From: Pseudomonas sp. MWU13-2105
GTDB taxonomy: Bacteria; Pseudomonadota; Gammaproteobacteria; Pseudomonadales; Pseudomonadaceae
Length of the DNA: 64,000 nucleotides
Assembly: GCF_023242315.1 (NCBI RefSeq)
Contig: NZ_JALLIY010000002.1
Coordinates: forward strand, 248,001 to 312,000
Reading direction: 5' to 3'
A program made the translations under genes and the position numbers. Positions within the stretch are counted from its first letter, which is position 1. Each line of letters begins with the position of its first letter. Below the pieces are notes generated by a model. The model saw only the letters and a program-made list of their open reading frames with translations. It ran no database searches and was not told the DNA's origin. Below, piece after piece: positions 1-11,384 of the stretch.

Positions 1-225
1 GATGGCCAGGATCGGCGCACCGAAGACCACGCCCAGGGCGTATCCGGTGATCAGTAGGCCGGCGTTGGGAATGCTGACGCCCAGGTCGTGGGCGACATCG
101 GGCAGAAGGCCCATGATGACGAATTCGGTGGTGCCGATGCCAAAGGCGGCAATGGCGAGGGCAAGCAAGGCGAGCGGCATGCGGTCGATCTCTTTGGGCA
201 GCAGGGCCGGGTGTACGCATGCCAC
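1..225 (-). CDS. MFS transporter, N-terminal fragment (cut by window edge)
   Basis: This is the first 75 codons of a major facilitator superfamily transporter, read on the minus strand and truncated at position 1. The visible protein has a short polar leader and then two hydrophobic helices. The second carries the segments GIGTTEFVIMGLLPDVA and TGYALGVVFGAPILAI, typical of DHA1-type drug or sugar efflux carriers of the AraJ/YdhP kind. The substrate cannot be inferred. A GTG at 225 is chosen because relatives carry the ALLPKEIDRM leader; an ATG at 180 is the alternative, and neither has a strong ribosome binding site. Confidence 0.75.
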   Translation of the reverse strand, partial: MACVHPALLPKEIDRMPLALLALAIAAFGIGTTEFVIMGLLPDVAHDLGVSIPNAGLLITGYALGVVFGAPILAI

Positions 226-409
226 TGGCCCGATCGCGAGCGATCGAGCAGAAGCGGAATTTATAGGAATAGGTCTATGCGCATGAAGTGCGGCGTGGTG
301 CGCTCAGTATAAACAGCTGCACAGCGTTGGCGAATCGGTTTCTGTGGTGTGTCCGGTTATGCGCTAGTGTTGTGGGCGACGCCGTCGGGCACTTTTCAAG
401 GAATTTGTT

Positions 410-796
410 ATGACCGCTGCTTTCTGGTGTGTATTGATCGCGATTTTCCTGCCTTACCTGTGCATTGGCATCGCCAAGTTCAGTGGCGGCAAGTTCGGCC
501 CGCGGGAGAATCATGATCCCCGAGCCTTTCTCGAAGGCCTGGAGGGTTTCGCCAAGCGCGCCCATTCGGCGCAGTTGAACAGTTTCGAGGTCACTCCGGC
601 GTTTGCCGCGGCGGTGATCATTGCCCATATCGCCGGCGTCGCATCGCTGGTGACCATCAATGTGCTGGCGGTGCTGTTCATCACCAGCCGCCTGCTCTAC
701 ATCATCTGCTACCTGGCGGATTGGGCGATGCTGCGCTCGCTGGTGTGGTTTGTCGGCGTGGCCCTGATCGCGGCGTTCTTTTTCGTGTCGATCTGA
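410..796 (+). CDS. MAPEG family membrane protein
   Basis: A 128-residue integral membrane protein with four predicted helices. It belongs to the MAPEG family (membrane-associated proteins in eicosanoid and glutathione metabolism). The family signature region is the NSFEVTPAFAAAVIIAH segment around residues 63-79. Bacterial members resemble microsomal glutathione transferases, but the substrate here is unknown. The ATG follows AAGGA at a good distance. It stands alone, divergent from the MFS gene and convergent with mltA. Confidence 0.8.
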   Translation: MTAAFWCVLIAIFLPYLCIGIAKFSGGKFGPRENHDPRAFLEGLEGFAKRAHSAQLNSFEVTPAFAAAVIIAHIAGVASLVTINVLAVLFITSRLLYIICYLADWAMLRSLVWFVGVALIAAFFFVSI

Positions 797-893
797 GGGG
801 CGTTTCAGTCATTGGGTTATACAGCTTCTGTCCGGGCCTCTTCGCGGGCAAGCTCCGCACCGCCGCGAAGGCGATCGAACGGGCGGCGCAGGA

Positions 894-2045
894 TCAGCTA
901 CCGACATCCGGCGCCTTGGGCAGCGCCACGCCCTTGGGCCACAGCATCCAGATATTACCTTTCTGCTTCATATCCCCGGCCAGTTGCCCCGCCGCATCGC
1001 CAGTACCCCAGAACAGGTCGGCGCGGACCTCGCCGGCAATCGCGCCGCCAGTATCCTGGGCCGCCACCGGGCGGACCAGGGCACTGCCGTCCGGCTTGGT
1101 GGTCGACAACCACAACAAACTGCCCAGCGGGATCACCTTGCGATCCACCGCCACGCTATAACCGGCGGTCAGCGGCACGTTCAGCGAACCGCGTGGCCCT
1201 TCGTTGCTGTCCGGGTTGCGGGCGAAGAACACATAGCTGGGGTTGCTGCCGAGCAATTGCGGGATCCGCGTCGGATGGGCCTTGGCCCAGGCGCTGATGG
1301 CGCCCATGGTGACGTCTTCCTTCTTCAACTCGCCCTGTTCCACCAGCCAGCGACCGATCGCGCGGTAGGGGTAGCCGTTCTGGTCGGCGTAACCGATCCG
1401 CAACTGTTGGCCGTTGTCCAGGCGAATCCGCCCCGAGCCCTGGATCTGCAGGAATTGCAGGTCCATCGGGTCGGTCAGCCAGGCCAGTACCGGAGCCTTG
1501 ACGCCCTGGGTGGCGATCAGCGCCGCGTCGTCATAGGGTTTCACCACGCGACCTTCCAGCCGGCCGCGCAGGCGCTTGCCCTTGAGTTCGGGGTAGAGGC
1601 TGTCGAGCTGCACGATGATCAGGTCGTCCGGTACGCCATAGACCGGCACCGTGGCCCTGGCGGTCTGGGTCAGGCTGCCAGGGTAGACCGGCTCGTAGTA
1701 GCCGGTGATCAGGCCGTCGGCACTGTTCTGTGCCGAGCGTAGGCCGTAGACCTCGAGGTTCTGCTGGAGAAAGTCGCGGATGGTCGCCGGGGTATCGGCC
1801 ACATTGGCGGCTGCCAGGCAGGTCGGGCCCCAGTTGGCATCGGCCTTGAGCCGGGCGCAGGCGCTGCGCCACGAACTGAAACCCGCCTGCAGGTCCGCGT
1901 CGGACACTGTCGGCAGCGCCTGCCAGTCCGTCTTGAGGTAGGTGGTCACGGGGGGCGGGGGCGCTGGGGGTTGCTTGGGCTTGCAGCCGGCGAGCAGGGC
2001 GAGGACGCAAAGGCTTGCGGCCAATCGTTTGAAAGTGGTGTTCAT
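894..2045 (-). CDS. mltA: Membrane-bound lytic murein transglycosylase A
   Basis: MltA cleaves peptidoglycan between MurNAc and GlcNAc, forming 1,6-anhydro ends, and sits in the inner leaflet of the outer membrane. The 383-residue protein starts with a lipoprotein signal ending in LLAGC (acylated Cys21) and a proline-rich linker. The MltA domain follows, and then the C-terminal 3D domain with the conserved AQDTGGAI loop that carries the catalytic aspartate. The length fits the family. The ATG is preceded by AGGA about 12 bases upstream. It appears monocistronic. Confidence 0.94.
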   Translation of the reverse strand: MNTTFKRLAASLCVLALLAGCKPKQPPAPPPPVTTYLKTDWQALPTVSDADLQAGFSSWRSACARLKADANWGPTCLAAANVADTPATIRDFLQQNLEVYGLRSAQNSADGLITGYYEPVYPGSLTQTARATVPVYGVPDDLIIVQLDSLYPELKGKRLRGRLEGRVVKPYDDAALIATQGVKAPVLAWLTDPMDLQFLQIQGSGRIRLDNGQQLRIGYADQNGYPYRAIGRWLVEQGELKKEDVTMGAISAWAKAHPTRIPQLLGSNPSYVFFARNPDSNEGPRGSLNVPLTAGYSVAVDRKVIPLGSLLWLSTTKPDGSALVRPVAAQDTGGAIAGEVRADLFWGTGDAAGQLAGDMKQKGNIWMLWPKGVALPKAPDVGS

Positions 2046-2191
2046 ACAGCAGTAAATTCCTAGGGTGATTGCCTGTTCAGACTCTGTTCAGCAAATCCAT
2101 TGACTTAGTGTGGTTAAGGGCGCTTCCAGCTATTGGTCTTTGGTGATGAGACGAGGATACTGGCCGCCGTTTCCCGTGACCTGAAGCCATC

Positions 2192-2641
2192 ATGACTCTT
2201 AAAAGCCTTTCTGTTGTATTGCTGGCCTGCCTGACCCTCAGTGCTTGCGGCGGCGTCGATCCTGACTCCCCGTTGGGACAACGCAAGGCCATTTTCAAGC
2301 AGATGCTCAAGACCAGCGAAGACCTGGGTGGCATGTTGCGTGGCCGTATCCCGTTCGACGGACCGCGTTTCGTCACGGGGGCGAACCAGCTCGACAGCCT
2401 GTCCCGTGAGCCGTGGAAGCACTTCCCGCAAGTCAAGGAAGCGGAGCATACCAGCGCCAAGGACACGGTCTGGCAGAAGCAGGCACATTTCCAGGAGCTG
2501 GCGCGTTCGCTGGAAGCGGCTACCGGGGAGCTGCGGGTTGCCAGTCAGGTCCAGCCTTACAAGGCCAGTACCCTGAAGCCGGCGGTCGAGAAGGTCGAGG
2601 ATGCTTGCGATGCCTGTCATAAGGAATTTCGCGATCATTGA
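2192..2641 (+). CDS. Cytochrome c'-type lipoprotein
   Basis: A 149-residue exported haem protein. The N-terminus is a lipoprotein signal with lipobox LSAC (Cys19). A helical region follows, and the only haem-attachment motif, CDACH, lies at residues 139-143, six residues from the C-terminus. A C-terminal CxxCH on a four-helix protein is the layout of class II cytochromes c (cytochrome c' / c-556). It is probably anchored to a periplasmic membrane face. Its redox partner is not evident from the neighbours. Confidence 0.85.
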   Translation: MTLKSLSVVLLACLTLSACGGVDPDSPLGQRKAIFKQMLKTSEDLGGMLRGRIPFDGPRFVTGANQLDSLSREPWKHFPQVKEAEHTSAKDTVWQKQAHFQELARSLEAATGELRVASQVQPYKASTLKPAVEKVEDACDACHKEFRDH

Positions 2642-2663
2642 GAGCAAGAGCGGCGGAGACTAA

Positions 2664-2731
2664 TGTAGGAGCTGGCTTGCCGGCGAGGCGGTGATGAATG
2701 TGAGATCGCCATCGCTGGCAAGCCCGCTCCT
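2664..2731. repeat. Paired inverted REP sequences (GTAGGAGCTGGCTTGCCGGCGA type)
   Basis: Two inverted copies of a Pseudomonas REP core (GGAGCTGGCTTGCCGGCGA and its rough complement) flank a short spacer between the cytochrome gene and the convergent DUF1090 gene. The same family recurs at about 13.23, 23.67, 31.85 and 53.77 kb. Confidence 0.8.
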
Positions 2732-2760
2732 GGTTGTACGGTGTTTTCAATTCCGCCGGC

Positions 2761-3156
2761 CTACTTGTCCAGCTCATCCAGCGCGTTCTGCAAGTCCTTG
2801 CGTGACTCGGCGAGCTTTTCCTTGCGTTTATTGATCTTGTCCGGATCGCCCTTTTTCATCGCCTTGTCGAGGTCGGCCTGACGGCGGCTGACTTCGTGCT
2901 TGGCGTCGAGCACCTTGTTTTCCCGCTCCCTTTTCAGCGAGGCATCGGTGCAATGGGTGGTCACTTCATCGAGTGCCTTTTCCAGGCCGGCCTGTTGTTC
3001 GCTGTTGCCCTGGGCCCTGGCGATCTCGAGTTGGCTGCTGATGGCCTGGCGCTTGGCCGCGCAACCGGTCAGTTCGGTGGGTTCTTCGGCGGCCAGCAGG
3101 GGGGCGGCCAGGACGCTGCACAAGGTGAAAACCGCCAGCGGTGGAAAAAATCGCAT
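2761..3156 (-). CDS. DUF1090 family periplasmic protein
   Basis: A 131-residue secreted protein of the DUF1090 family; its role is unknown. A signal peptide (to about residue 22, ending LLAAEE) precedes a helical, charged, coiled-coil-like mature part. It has the family pattern of two cysteines around an AxxxGN..Q..GLEKAL core, followed by a Lys/Asp/Glu-rich tail. The ATG at 3156 is preferred because GGAG lies just upstream and the signal peptide begins there; an upstream ATG in frame would add a non-signal leader overlapping ligB. It lies downstream of ligB on the same strand. Confidence 0.85.
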   Translation of the reverse strand: MRFFPPLAVFTLCSVLAAPLLAAEEPTELTGCAAKRQAISSQLEIARAQGNSEQQAGLEKALDEVTTHCTDASLKRERENKVLDAKHEVSRRQADLDKAMKKGDPDKINKRKEKLAESRKDLQNALDELDK

Positions 3157-3256
3157 AAACACTCCGGACTGAAACACTGATTGAAAAACAGTCACTCTGA
3201 AAATAGATGGCCGTGCTGTCTGTATGAATAATCTGAAATAGACAGGGATTGTCTCC

Positions 3257-4960
<1,704 letters not shown>

Positions 4961-4978
4961 CTAGATCACGTCACGCAT

Positions 4979-5010
4979 AAAAAAGCCCCGCGACCGGCGG
5001 GGCTTTTTTA
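4979..5010 (-). terminator. Rho-independent terminator after the 5.0-5.4 kb gene
   Basis: A GC-rich stem (AGCCCCGC / GCGGGGCT, loop CGACCG region) is flanked by A and T runs, so it could work in both directions. It lies 15 bases after the stop codon of the minus-strand gene at 5025. Confidence 0.85.
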
Positions 5011-5024
5011 CTGCGTGTGTCAGC

Positions 5025-5423
5025 TTACTTGAGCAGGCCACCCAGTGCCTTCATGCCAGCATCCGCGGCCTGGGCCTTGGGGTCTTGGCCGGCAGTCGCG
5101 GGGGCCGCGGCTGCTTGTGGGGCCGCGGCCGCCTGACCGTTGAGCTTGGTGCAGCCCTTGGATGCCTGGTCCATGGCCATTTGCAGGCCGCTGACCTTCA
5201 GGTCGTCGCCCTTGGCCTTGGCGCTGTCGATCTTCGCCTGCAGGTCCTGGATCTGCTTGTTGCACGGGCCCGAGCCTGCGGTGGTGGCCGTTGCTGGTGC
5301 GGCCGCGCCGCCGCCCAGTTGCGAGGTCAGGCCACCGGCCAGGGTACTGAGGTCGGCGGCCTGGGCGGACAGGGAGAACAGGCCGAGCAGGATGGCGGCA
5401 GGGGCGAGAGTGGAGAAACGCAT
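5025..5423 (-). CDS. Small secreted protein related to DUF1090
   Basis: A 132-residue exported protein of unknown role. It has a signal peptide ending at SLSAQA, an alanine-rich linker, and a core in which two cysteines bracket an AKAKGDD..VSGLQMAMDQ segment, followed by an Ala/Pro-rich tail. The core resembles the DUF1090 protein encoded on the other side of ligB, so the two are probably distant paralogues (inferred by eye). The start at 5423 has GAGG upstream and begins the signal peptide; the in-frame extension to 5489 has no signal. Confidence 0.75.
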   Translation of the reverse strand: MRFSTLAPAAILLGLFSLSAQAADLSTLAGGLTSQLGGGAAAPATATTAGSGPCNKQIQDLQAKIDSAKAKGDDLKVSGLQMAMDQASKGCTKLNGQAAAAPQAAAAPATAGQDPKAQAADAGMKALGGLLK

Positions 5424-5560
5424 GACAAACCTCAATGTTCGATTGGCGGCACGAAAGGGAATCTCGAACAGGCGCCGCGCAATATCCAAGTGGGAAAGGG
5501 TTCGAGAGGGGGCGCGATTCTAGGGATCCGTGCCCCGGCGTGCAAGTTTCGCCAGGCATG

Positions 5561-5596
5561 AAAAAGCCCCCCATGGCCAGCCATGGGGGGCTTTTG
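5561..5596 (-). terminator. Rho-independent terminator of metK
   Basis: A perfect long stem (AAAAGCCCCCCATGG with its complement) and a T run on the minus strand, 15 bases beyond the metK stop codon. Confidence 0.9.
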
Positions 5597-5610
5597 TGAC
5601 GCAGGCTACA

Positions 5611-6801
5611 TTACAGGCCGGCAGCCGCGCGCAGCGCGTCGACGCGGTCGGTCTTTTCCCAGGTGAAGGTGGTAAAGGTGTCGTCGCCGACAGTCTTCTG
5701 CTCCGGGGTGCGACCGAAGTGGCCGTAGGCCGCGGTTTCCTGGTACATCGGGTGCAGCAGGTCGAGCATGGTGGTGATGGCGTATGGGCGCAGGTCGAAG
5801 ATTTCGCGAACCAGCTTGATGATCTTGTCATCGCTGATCTTGCCGGTGCCGAAGGTGTTCAATGAGATCGAGGTCGGTTGAGCGACGCCGATGGCGTAGG
5901 ACACCTGGATTTCGCAACGGTCGGCGAGGCCGGCGGCAACGATGTTCTTGGCCACGTAGCGACCGGCGTAGGCGGCGGAACGGTCAACCTTGGATGGATC
6001 CTTGCCGGAGAACGCGCCACCGCCGTGACGGGCCATGCCGCCGTAGCTGTCGACGATGATCTTGCGGCCGGTCAGTCCGCAGTCGCCCACCGGGCCACCG
6101 ATGATGAAGTTGCCGGTCGGGTTGATGTGGAACTGGGTGTCCTTGGTCAGCAGCTCGGCAGGCAGCACGTGCTTGACGATCAGTTCCATCACGCCTTCGC
6201 GCAGGTCTTTATAGGAGACTTCCGGATTGTGCTGGGTCGACAGCACGATGGCGTCGATACCGACAACCTTGCCGCCTTCGTAACGGCAAGTCACTTGCGA
6301 CTTGGCGTCCGGGCGCAGCCAAGGCAGCAGGCCGGATTTACGGGCTTCGGCCTGGCGCTGCACCAGTTGGTGGGAGAAGGCGATCGGCGCGGGCATCAGT
6401 TCCGCGGTCTCGTTGCTGGCGTAGCCGAACATCAGGCCCTGGTCACCGGCACCCTGGTCTTCCGGCTTGCTGCGGTCAACGCCCTGGGCGATGTCCACCG
6501 ACTGCTTGCCGATGATGTTCATCACGCCGCAGGTGGCGCCGTCGAAGCCGACGTCGGAGCTGTTGTAGCCGATGTCGAGGATCACGTTACGGACGATGTC
6601 TTCGAGGTCGACCCAGGCCGACGTGGTCACTTCGCCAGCGATGATGGCGACACCGGTTTTCACCAGGGTTTCGCACGCGACGCGGGCGAACTTGTCTTCA
6701 GCAATGATGGCATCCAGCACCGCATCGGAGATCTGGTCGGCGATTTTGTCCGGATGCCCTTCGGACACGGACTCGGAGGTGAAAACGGAATATTCGCTCA
6801 T
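5611..6801 (-). CDS. metK: S-adenosylmethionine synthetase
   Basis: MetK makes S-adenosylmethionine from methionine and ATP in the cytoplasm. The 396-residue protein shows the three-domain MetK fold and its signatures: [14 protein letters not shown] near the N-terminus, [12 protein letters not shown] around residues 117-128, and [16 protein letters not shown] near residue 260. The length is standard. It is followed by a strong terminator. Eighteen bases upstream, on the same strand, ends the ArsR-methyltransferase fusion gene, so metK may be co-transcribed with that regulator. Confidence 0.97.
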   Translation of the reverse strand: MSEYSVFTSESVSEGHPDKIADQISDAVLDAIIAEDKFARVACETLVKTGVAIIAGEVTTSAWVDLEDIVRNVILDIGYNSSDVGFDGATCGVMNIIGKQSVDIAQGVDRSKPEDQGAGDQGLMFGYASNETAELMPAPIAFSHQLVQRQAEARKSGLLPWLRPDAKSQVTCRYEGGKVVGIDAIVLSTQHNPEVSYKDLREGVMELIVKHVLPAELLTKDTQFHINPTGNFIIGGPVGDCGLTGRKIIVDSYGGMARHGGGAFSGKDPSKVDRSAAYAGRYVAKNIVAAGLADRCEIQVSYAIGVAQPTSISLNTFGTGKISDDKIIKLVREIFDLRPYAITTMLDLLHPMYQETAAYGHFGRTPEQKTVGDDTFTTFTWEKTDRVDALRAAAGL

Positions 6802-6819
6802 ATCGATGGTTTTCCTGAG

Positions 6820-7815
6820 TTACCGATGGAGAGTGGTGCCAGCCGGTCGCTGAAAATGGCGAACCTGAATCTGGAAACCATTACGTAAGCCTACATAGAG
6901 GCTGTCCTCGGGCATGAGCCCCGCGGCGATGGCCCAACGGGCCAGATCGTCCTGTTCGAACCCCAACCAGAGATCACCGCAGGCCTCCCTGGCCCAGCTC
7001 TGGTTGTGGCTACACAATTCTGTCACTAACAAACTACCGCCAGGTTGCAGCAGGCCGGCCATCTGCTTGAGGGCCTCGGCCGGCGCGGCGAAATGGTGCA
7101 GCACCATGTTCAAGACCACGCAGTCGACCGGCCCATGCTGGTCTTGCAAGGCATCGGCCAGTTGCAGGCTGACATTGCCCAGCGCCTCGCGCTCGCACAC
7201 CTGGCGGGCCAGTTCGAGCATGGCCGGACTGTTGTCCAGCGCCGTGACCTGCTGGAAGCGCCGTGCCAGTTCCGGCAGGAAGGCGCCGTCGCCGGGGCCG
7301 ACTTCCAGGGCGGTGGCCTGGGGGCCGAAGCTCAGCTTGTCGAGCAGTGCGAGGACACTTTCGCGGTACTGCGGCAGGCCGGCGATCAAGTCTTGCTGGG
7401 CGCGGAATTTCTCCGCCACCCGTGAGAAAAAGTCCTGGCTGGCGGCGGCACGCTGGCCGTGTACCAAGCCGATACGGGCTTGCACATCACCTGGCAGGTC
7501 GAGCTCGTCGACTTCCTCCAGCAGCGCCGCGTGCAGCTTGCCACCCAGTCGTTCAGTGTGGGGCAGGGCACGGCGGTAGAAGATTGCATTGCCTTCGCGA
7601 CGGGTCGCCACCAGGTCGGCCTGGGCCAGTACCTTCAGATGGTGACTCATGCCCGATTGGCCGATGCCGAAGATCTGCGCCAGCTCCAGCACGCCGAACG
7701 AATCGTTGGCCAGGGCGCGCAAGACGTTCAGGCGCAACGGATCGCCGCCAGCCTTGCACAGGGCGGACAGGTCGTCGCTGGCGTCATGACGAATCGCGGG
7801 CACACGTAAATTCAT
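6820..7815 (-). CDS. ArsR-family regulator fused to a SAM-dependent methyltransferase
   Basis: A 331-residue two-domain protein. Residues about 8-95 form an ArsR winged helix-turn-helix (FGVLELAQIFGIGQSGMSHH, then a wing ending in YRRAL). Residues about 150-290 form a class I methyltransferase with the SAM-binding motif ALEVGPGDGAF and the following acidic strand TALDNSP. No metal-binding cysteine pair is visible in the helix-turn-helix, so it is unlikely to sense metal. It lies 18 bases upstream of metK. A perfect palindrome 43 bases before its start suggests autoregulation. A role in sensing SAM or SAH is inferred only from fusion and context. Confidence 0.88.
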   Translation of the reverse strand: MNLRVPAIRHDASDDLSALCKAGGDPLRLNVLRALANDSFGVLELAQIFGIGQSGMSHHLKVLAQADLVATRREGNAIFYRRALPHTERLGGKLHAALLEEVDELDLPGDVQARIGLVHGQRAAASQDFFSRVAEKFRAQQDLIAGLPQYRESVLALLDKLSFGPQATALEVGPGDGAFLPELARRFQQVTALDNSPAMLELARQVCEREALGNVSLQLADALQDQHGPVDCVVLNMVLHHFAAPAEALKQMAGLLQPGGSLLVTELCSHNQSWAREACGDLWLGFEQDDLARWAIAAGLMPEDSLYVGLRNGFQIQVRHFQRPAGTTLHR

Positions 7816-7857
7816 AAGGCCAGCAGTCTAGTGACCCATCGACGGCCTAGCAAGACC

Positions 7858-7879
7858 AATATCAAAAAGTTTTGATATT
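7858..7879. promoter_or_regulatory. 22-bp palindrome, candidate ArsR-type operator
   Basis: AATATCAAAA and its exact complement TTTTGATATT are separated by only AG. The site sits between the divergent ArsR-methyltransferase gene and tkt. ArsR regulators typically bind such AT-rich inverted repeats overlapping their own promoter. Binding is inferred. Confidence 0.65.
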
Positions 7880-8087
7880 GAACGATAAGTGGCACTTTCA
7901 GGCCTGCGCTGGTCTATACAGATCCACGGCGGAAAGGTTTCATCCGAGGAATGCGCAACTATCCGCAGGAAAAACGCCTTGCGGTGACTATCTGTCATTG
8001 CCCCTTGGCGGTCCCTGAGGGAAAATGCTCGCCTTTTTTCCGTTTCGTTTTATTTACTTTCGAATCAACATCCCCAGGAGATCAGCG

Positions 8088-10085
8088 ATGCCCAGCCGTC
8101 GTGAGCGTGCCAACGCCATTCGTGCCCTCAGCATGGATGCCGTGCAAAAAGCCAACAGCGGCCATCCCGGTGCCCCCATGGGTATGGCGGATATTGCCGA
8201 AGTACTGTGGCGTGACTACCTGAAGCACAACCCGAGCAACCCGTCGTTCGCCGACCGTGACCGTTTCGTGCTGTCCAACGGCCATGGCTCGATGCTGATC
8301 TACTCGTTGCTGCACCTGACCGGCTACGACCTGTCGATCGACGACCTGAAAAACTTCCGTCAGTTGCACAGCCGCACCCCGGGTCACCCGGAATACGGCT
8401 ACACCCCGGGCGTGGAAACCACTACCGGCCCGCTCGGCCAAGGTCTGGCCAACGCCGTCGGCTTCGCCCTGGCGGAGAAAGTCCTGGCCGCGCAGTTCAA
8501 CCGCCCGGGCCACAACATCGTCGACCACCACACCTATGTGTTCCTTGGTGACGGTTGCATGATGGAAGGTATTTCCCACGAAGTCGCTTCCCTGGCCGGG
8601 ACCCTGGACCTGGGCAAGCTGATCGCCTTCTACGATGACAACGGCATCTCCATCGACGGCGAAGTCGAAGGCTGGTTCACCGACGATACGCCAAAGCGTT
8701 TCGAAGCCTACAACTGGCAGGTGATCCGCAACGTCGACGGGCATGATCCGGAAGAGATCAAGACCGCCATCGAGACCGCGCGCAAAAGCGAGCGTCCGAC
8801 CCTGATCTGCTGCAAGACCACCATCGGCTTCGGTTCGCCGAACAAGCAAGGCAAGGAAGATTGCCACGGCGCCCCGCTGGGTGACGCGGAAATCGCCCTG
8901 ACCCGGGCGGCGCTGAAGTGGAATTACGGCCCGTTCGAAATCCCGGCCGATATCTATGCCGAGTGGGATGCCAAGGAAGCCGGTCGTGCTGTCGAAGCCG
9001 AGTGGGACCAGCGTTTCGCTGCCTACTCCGCGGCCTTCCCGGTGGAAGCCAATGAACTGGTGCGTCGCCTGAGCGGCGAACTGCCGGCGGATTTCTCGGA
9101 AAAAGCCTCGGCCTATATCGCCGAAGTCGCGGCCAAGGGCGAAACCATCGCCAGCCGCAAGGCCAGCCAGAACACCCTGAACGCCTTCGGCCCGCTGTTG
9201 CCTGAGCTGCTCGGCGGTTCGGCCGACCTGGCCGGTTCCAACCTGACCCTATGGAAAGGTTGCAAGGGCGTCAGCGCCGAAGACGCCAGCGGCAACTACA
9301 TGTACTACGGCGTGCGCGAATTCGGCATGACCGCGATCATGAACGGTGTCTCCCTGCACGGCGGCCTGGTGCCTTACGGTGCGACCTTCCTGATGTTCAT
9401 GGAATACGCGCGCAACGCGGTACGCATGTCGGCGCTGATGAAGAAGCGCGTGATCCATGTCTATACCCACGACTCCATCGGTCTGGGCGAAGACGGTCCG
9501 ACCCACCAGCCGATCGAGCAACTGGCGAGCCTGCGGTGCACGCCGAACCTCGACACCTGGCGTCCGGCCGACGCGGTGGAATCCGCCGTGGCCTGGAAAA
9601 ATGCCATCGAGCGCAAGGACGGTCCTTCGGCGCTGATTTTCTCGCGGCAGAACCTGCAACATCAGCACCGCGATGCCGTGCAGATCGAATGCATCAACCG
9701 CGGTGGTTATGTATTGAAGGATTGCGCCGGCGAGCCTGAGCTGATCCTGATCGCCACCGGTTCGGAAGTGGGCCTGGCGGTGCAGGCGTTCGACAAGCTG
9801 ACCGAACAGGGCCGCAAGGTCCGTGTGGTGTCGATGCCCTGCACGAGCATCTTCGATGCCCAGGACGCCAGCTACAAGCAGGCGGTATTGCCGCTGCAAG
9901 TGGGCGCGCGGATCGCCATCGAAGCCGCGCATGCCGACTACTGGTACAAGTACGTGGGCCTGGAAGGTCGTGTGATCGGCATGACCACCTACGGCGAGTC
10001 GGCGCCTGCGCCAGCCTTGTTCGAGGAGTTCGGCTTCACCCTGGAAAACATCCTGGGCCAGGCTGAAGAGCTGCTGGAAGACTGA
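8088..10085 (+). CDS. tkt: Transketolase
   Basis: Transketolase moves two-carbon ketol units between sugar phosphates in the pentose phosphate pathway and needs thiamine diphosphate and Mg2+. The 665-residue protein carries the N-terminal signature [20 protein letters not shown], the cofactor motif GDGCMMEG...YDDN around residues 155-190, the pyrimidine-binding domain with [11 protein letters not shown], and the C-terminal domain. The ATG at 8088 follows CAGGAG; an upstream in-frame ATG adds a non-conserved leader. It heads the tkt-epd-pgk-fba cluster. Confidence 0.97.
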   Translation: MPSRRERANAIRALSMDAVQKANSGHPGAPMGMADIAEVLWRDYLKHNPSNPSFADRDRFVLSNGHGSMLIYSLLHLTGYDLSIDDLKNFRQLHSRTPGHPEYGYTPGVETTTGPLGQGLANAVGFALAEKVLAAQFNRPGHNIVDHHTYVFLGDGCMMEGISHEVASLAGTLDLGKLIAFYDDNGISIDGEVEGWFTDDTPKRFEAYNWQVIRNVDGHDPEEIKTAIETARKSERPTLICCKTTIGFGSPNKQGKEDCHGAPLGDAEIALTRAALKWNYGPFEIPADIYAEWDAKEAGRAVEAEWDQRFAAYSAAFPVEANELVRRLSGELPADFSEKASAYIAEVAAKGETIASRKASQNTLNAFGPLLPELLGGSADLAGSNLTLWKGCKGVSAEDASGNYMYYGVREFGMTAIMNGVSLHGGLVPYGATFLMFMEYARNAVRMSALMKKRVIHVYTHDSIGLGEDGPTHQPIEQLASLRCTPNLDTWRPADAVESAVAWKNAIERKDGPSALIFSRQNLQHQHRDAVQIECINRGGYVLKDCAGEPELILIATGSEVGLAVQAFDKLTEQGRKVRVVSMPCTSIFDAQDASYKQAVLPLQVGARIAIEAAHADYWYKYVGLEGRVIGMTTYGESAPAPALFEEFGFTLENILGQAEELLED

Positions 10086-10103
10086 GTTCGAGAGTGGCGG
10101 CGC

Positions 10104-10266
10104 CTGCTCCGGCTTCTTCGCGGGCAAGCTCCGCTCCCACAGTATCGGTGCCTGGCCAAGGAATTCTGGCTCGACATCAAACCTGTGGGAGCGGAGCTTG
10201 CCCGCGAAGGCGGCCTCACAGACACCGCCTCACTCCCAGGCTCACAGGCAAGCCCGTTCCCACAAA
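10104..10266. repeat. Cluster of three REP sequences (GGGAGCGGAGCTTGCCCGCGA type)
   Basis: Inverted and direct copies at about 10108-10141, 10183-10213 and 10239-10266 fill the tkt-epd gap. The core is GCGGGCAAGCTCCGCTCCCAC or its complement. The same family is found at about 27.4, 45.2, 49.3 and 50.56 kb. Confidence 0.8.
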
Positions 10267-10317
10267 ACCCCTGCCTCGGCATGGGGTGCTTGATATTCAA
10301 GCTTCGGCGAGATCCCC

Positions 10318-11367
10318 ATGCCCCAACCGCGTCCTTACAGAGTTGCACTCAACGGCTACGGCCGTATCGGTCGTTGTGTCCTGCGTGCGCTGTTCGAGCG
10401 AGGGGATCGGGCCGCTTTTGAAATCGTTGCCCTCAACGATCTGGCCGATATGGCCAGCCTCGAATACCTGACACGTTTCGACTCCACCCACGGTCGCTTT
10501 CCCGGCGAAGTGCGGGTCGAGGACGATTGTCTGCATATCAATGGCCACTGCGTGAAAGTCTTCCGCTGTGCCTCCCCCGAACAAATCGACTGGGCCGCGC
10601 TCGACGTCGACCTGGTGCTGGAGTGTTCCGGCGCCTATCACACCCGCGAGGACGGCGAGCGCTTCCTCGCCGCCGGCGCCCCCCGGGTGCTGTTTTCCCA
10701 GCCGATGGCCAGCGAGACCGATGTCGACGCCACCATCGTCTACGGCGTCAACCAGGACTGCCTGACCGGCGACGAGCGCCTGGTGTCCAATGCCTCCTGC
10801 ACCACCAACTGCGGGGTGCCGTTGCTACGCCTGCTGGACCAGGCCATCGGGCTGGAATACGTCTCCATCACCACCATCCACTCGGCGATGAACGACCAGC
10901 CGGTGATCGACGCCTACCACGCCGAAGACCTGCGCCGCACGCGGTCGGCGTTCCAGTCGGTGATCCCGGTGTCCACTGGCCTGGCCCGTGGTATCGAACG
11001 CCTGCTGCCGGAACTTGCCGGCCGAATCCAGGCCAAAGCCGTACGGGTGCCGACGGTCAACGTGTCCTGCCTCGACATTACGATGCAGACCGTCAGCGAC
11101 ACCGATGCCGGGGAGGTCAACCGGATCCTGCGCGAGGCCGCCACCCATGGCCCGCTCAAGGGCCTGCTGGCCTATACCGAGCTGCCCCACGCCAGCTGTG
11201 ATTTCAACCATGACCCCCATTCGGCGATTGTCGATGCGAGTCAGACCCGAGTTTCCGGCCCGCGGCTGGTAAACGTACTGGCCTGGTTCGACAACGAATG
11301 GGGTTTTGCCAACCGAATGCTGGATGTTGCAGAGCACTACCTGCACACCATTCACCACAAACCGTAA
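10318..11367 (+). CDS. epd: Erythrose-4-phosphate dehydrogenase
   Basis: Epd oxidises D-erythrose 4-phosphate to 4-phosphoerythronate, an early step of pyridoxal phosphate synthesis, and is a paralogue of glyceraldehyde-3-phosphate dehydrogenase. The 349-residue protein has the NAD-binding motif [16 protein letters not shown] at the N-terminus, the catalytic SNASCTTNC around residue 160, and the C-terminal [11 protein letters not shown]. The tkt-epd-pgk-fba order is the usual Pseudomonas context and favours Epd over Gap. Confidence 0.93.
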   Translation: MPQPRPYRVALNGYGRIGRCVLRALFERGDRAAFEIVALNDLADMASLEYLTRFDSTHGRFPGEVRVEDDCLHINGHCVKVFRCASPEQIDWAALDVDLVLECSGAYHTREDGERFLAAGAPRVLFSQPMASETDVDATIVYGVNQDCLTGDERLVSNASCTTNCGVPLLRLLDQAIGLEYVSITTIHSAMNDQPVIDAYHAEDLRRTRSAFQSVIPVSTGLARGIERLLPELAGRIQAKAVRVPTVNVSCLDITMQTVSDTDAGEVNRILREAATHGPLKGLLAYTELPHASCDFNHDPHSAIVDASQTRVSGPRLVNVLAWFDNEWGFANRMLDVAEHYLHTIHHKP

Positions 11368-11384
11368 ACCAGAGATTGCGACCC

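Noticed and set aside
6802..6819. SAM or SAH riboswitch before metK
   Set aside because: Only 18 bases separate metK from the upstream gene, too short for such an element.
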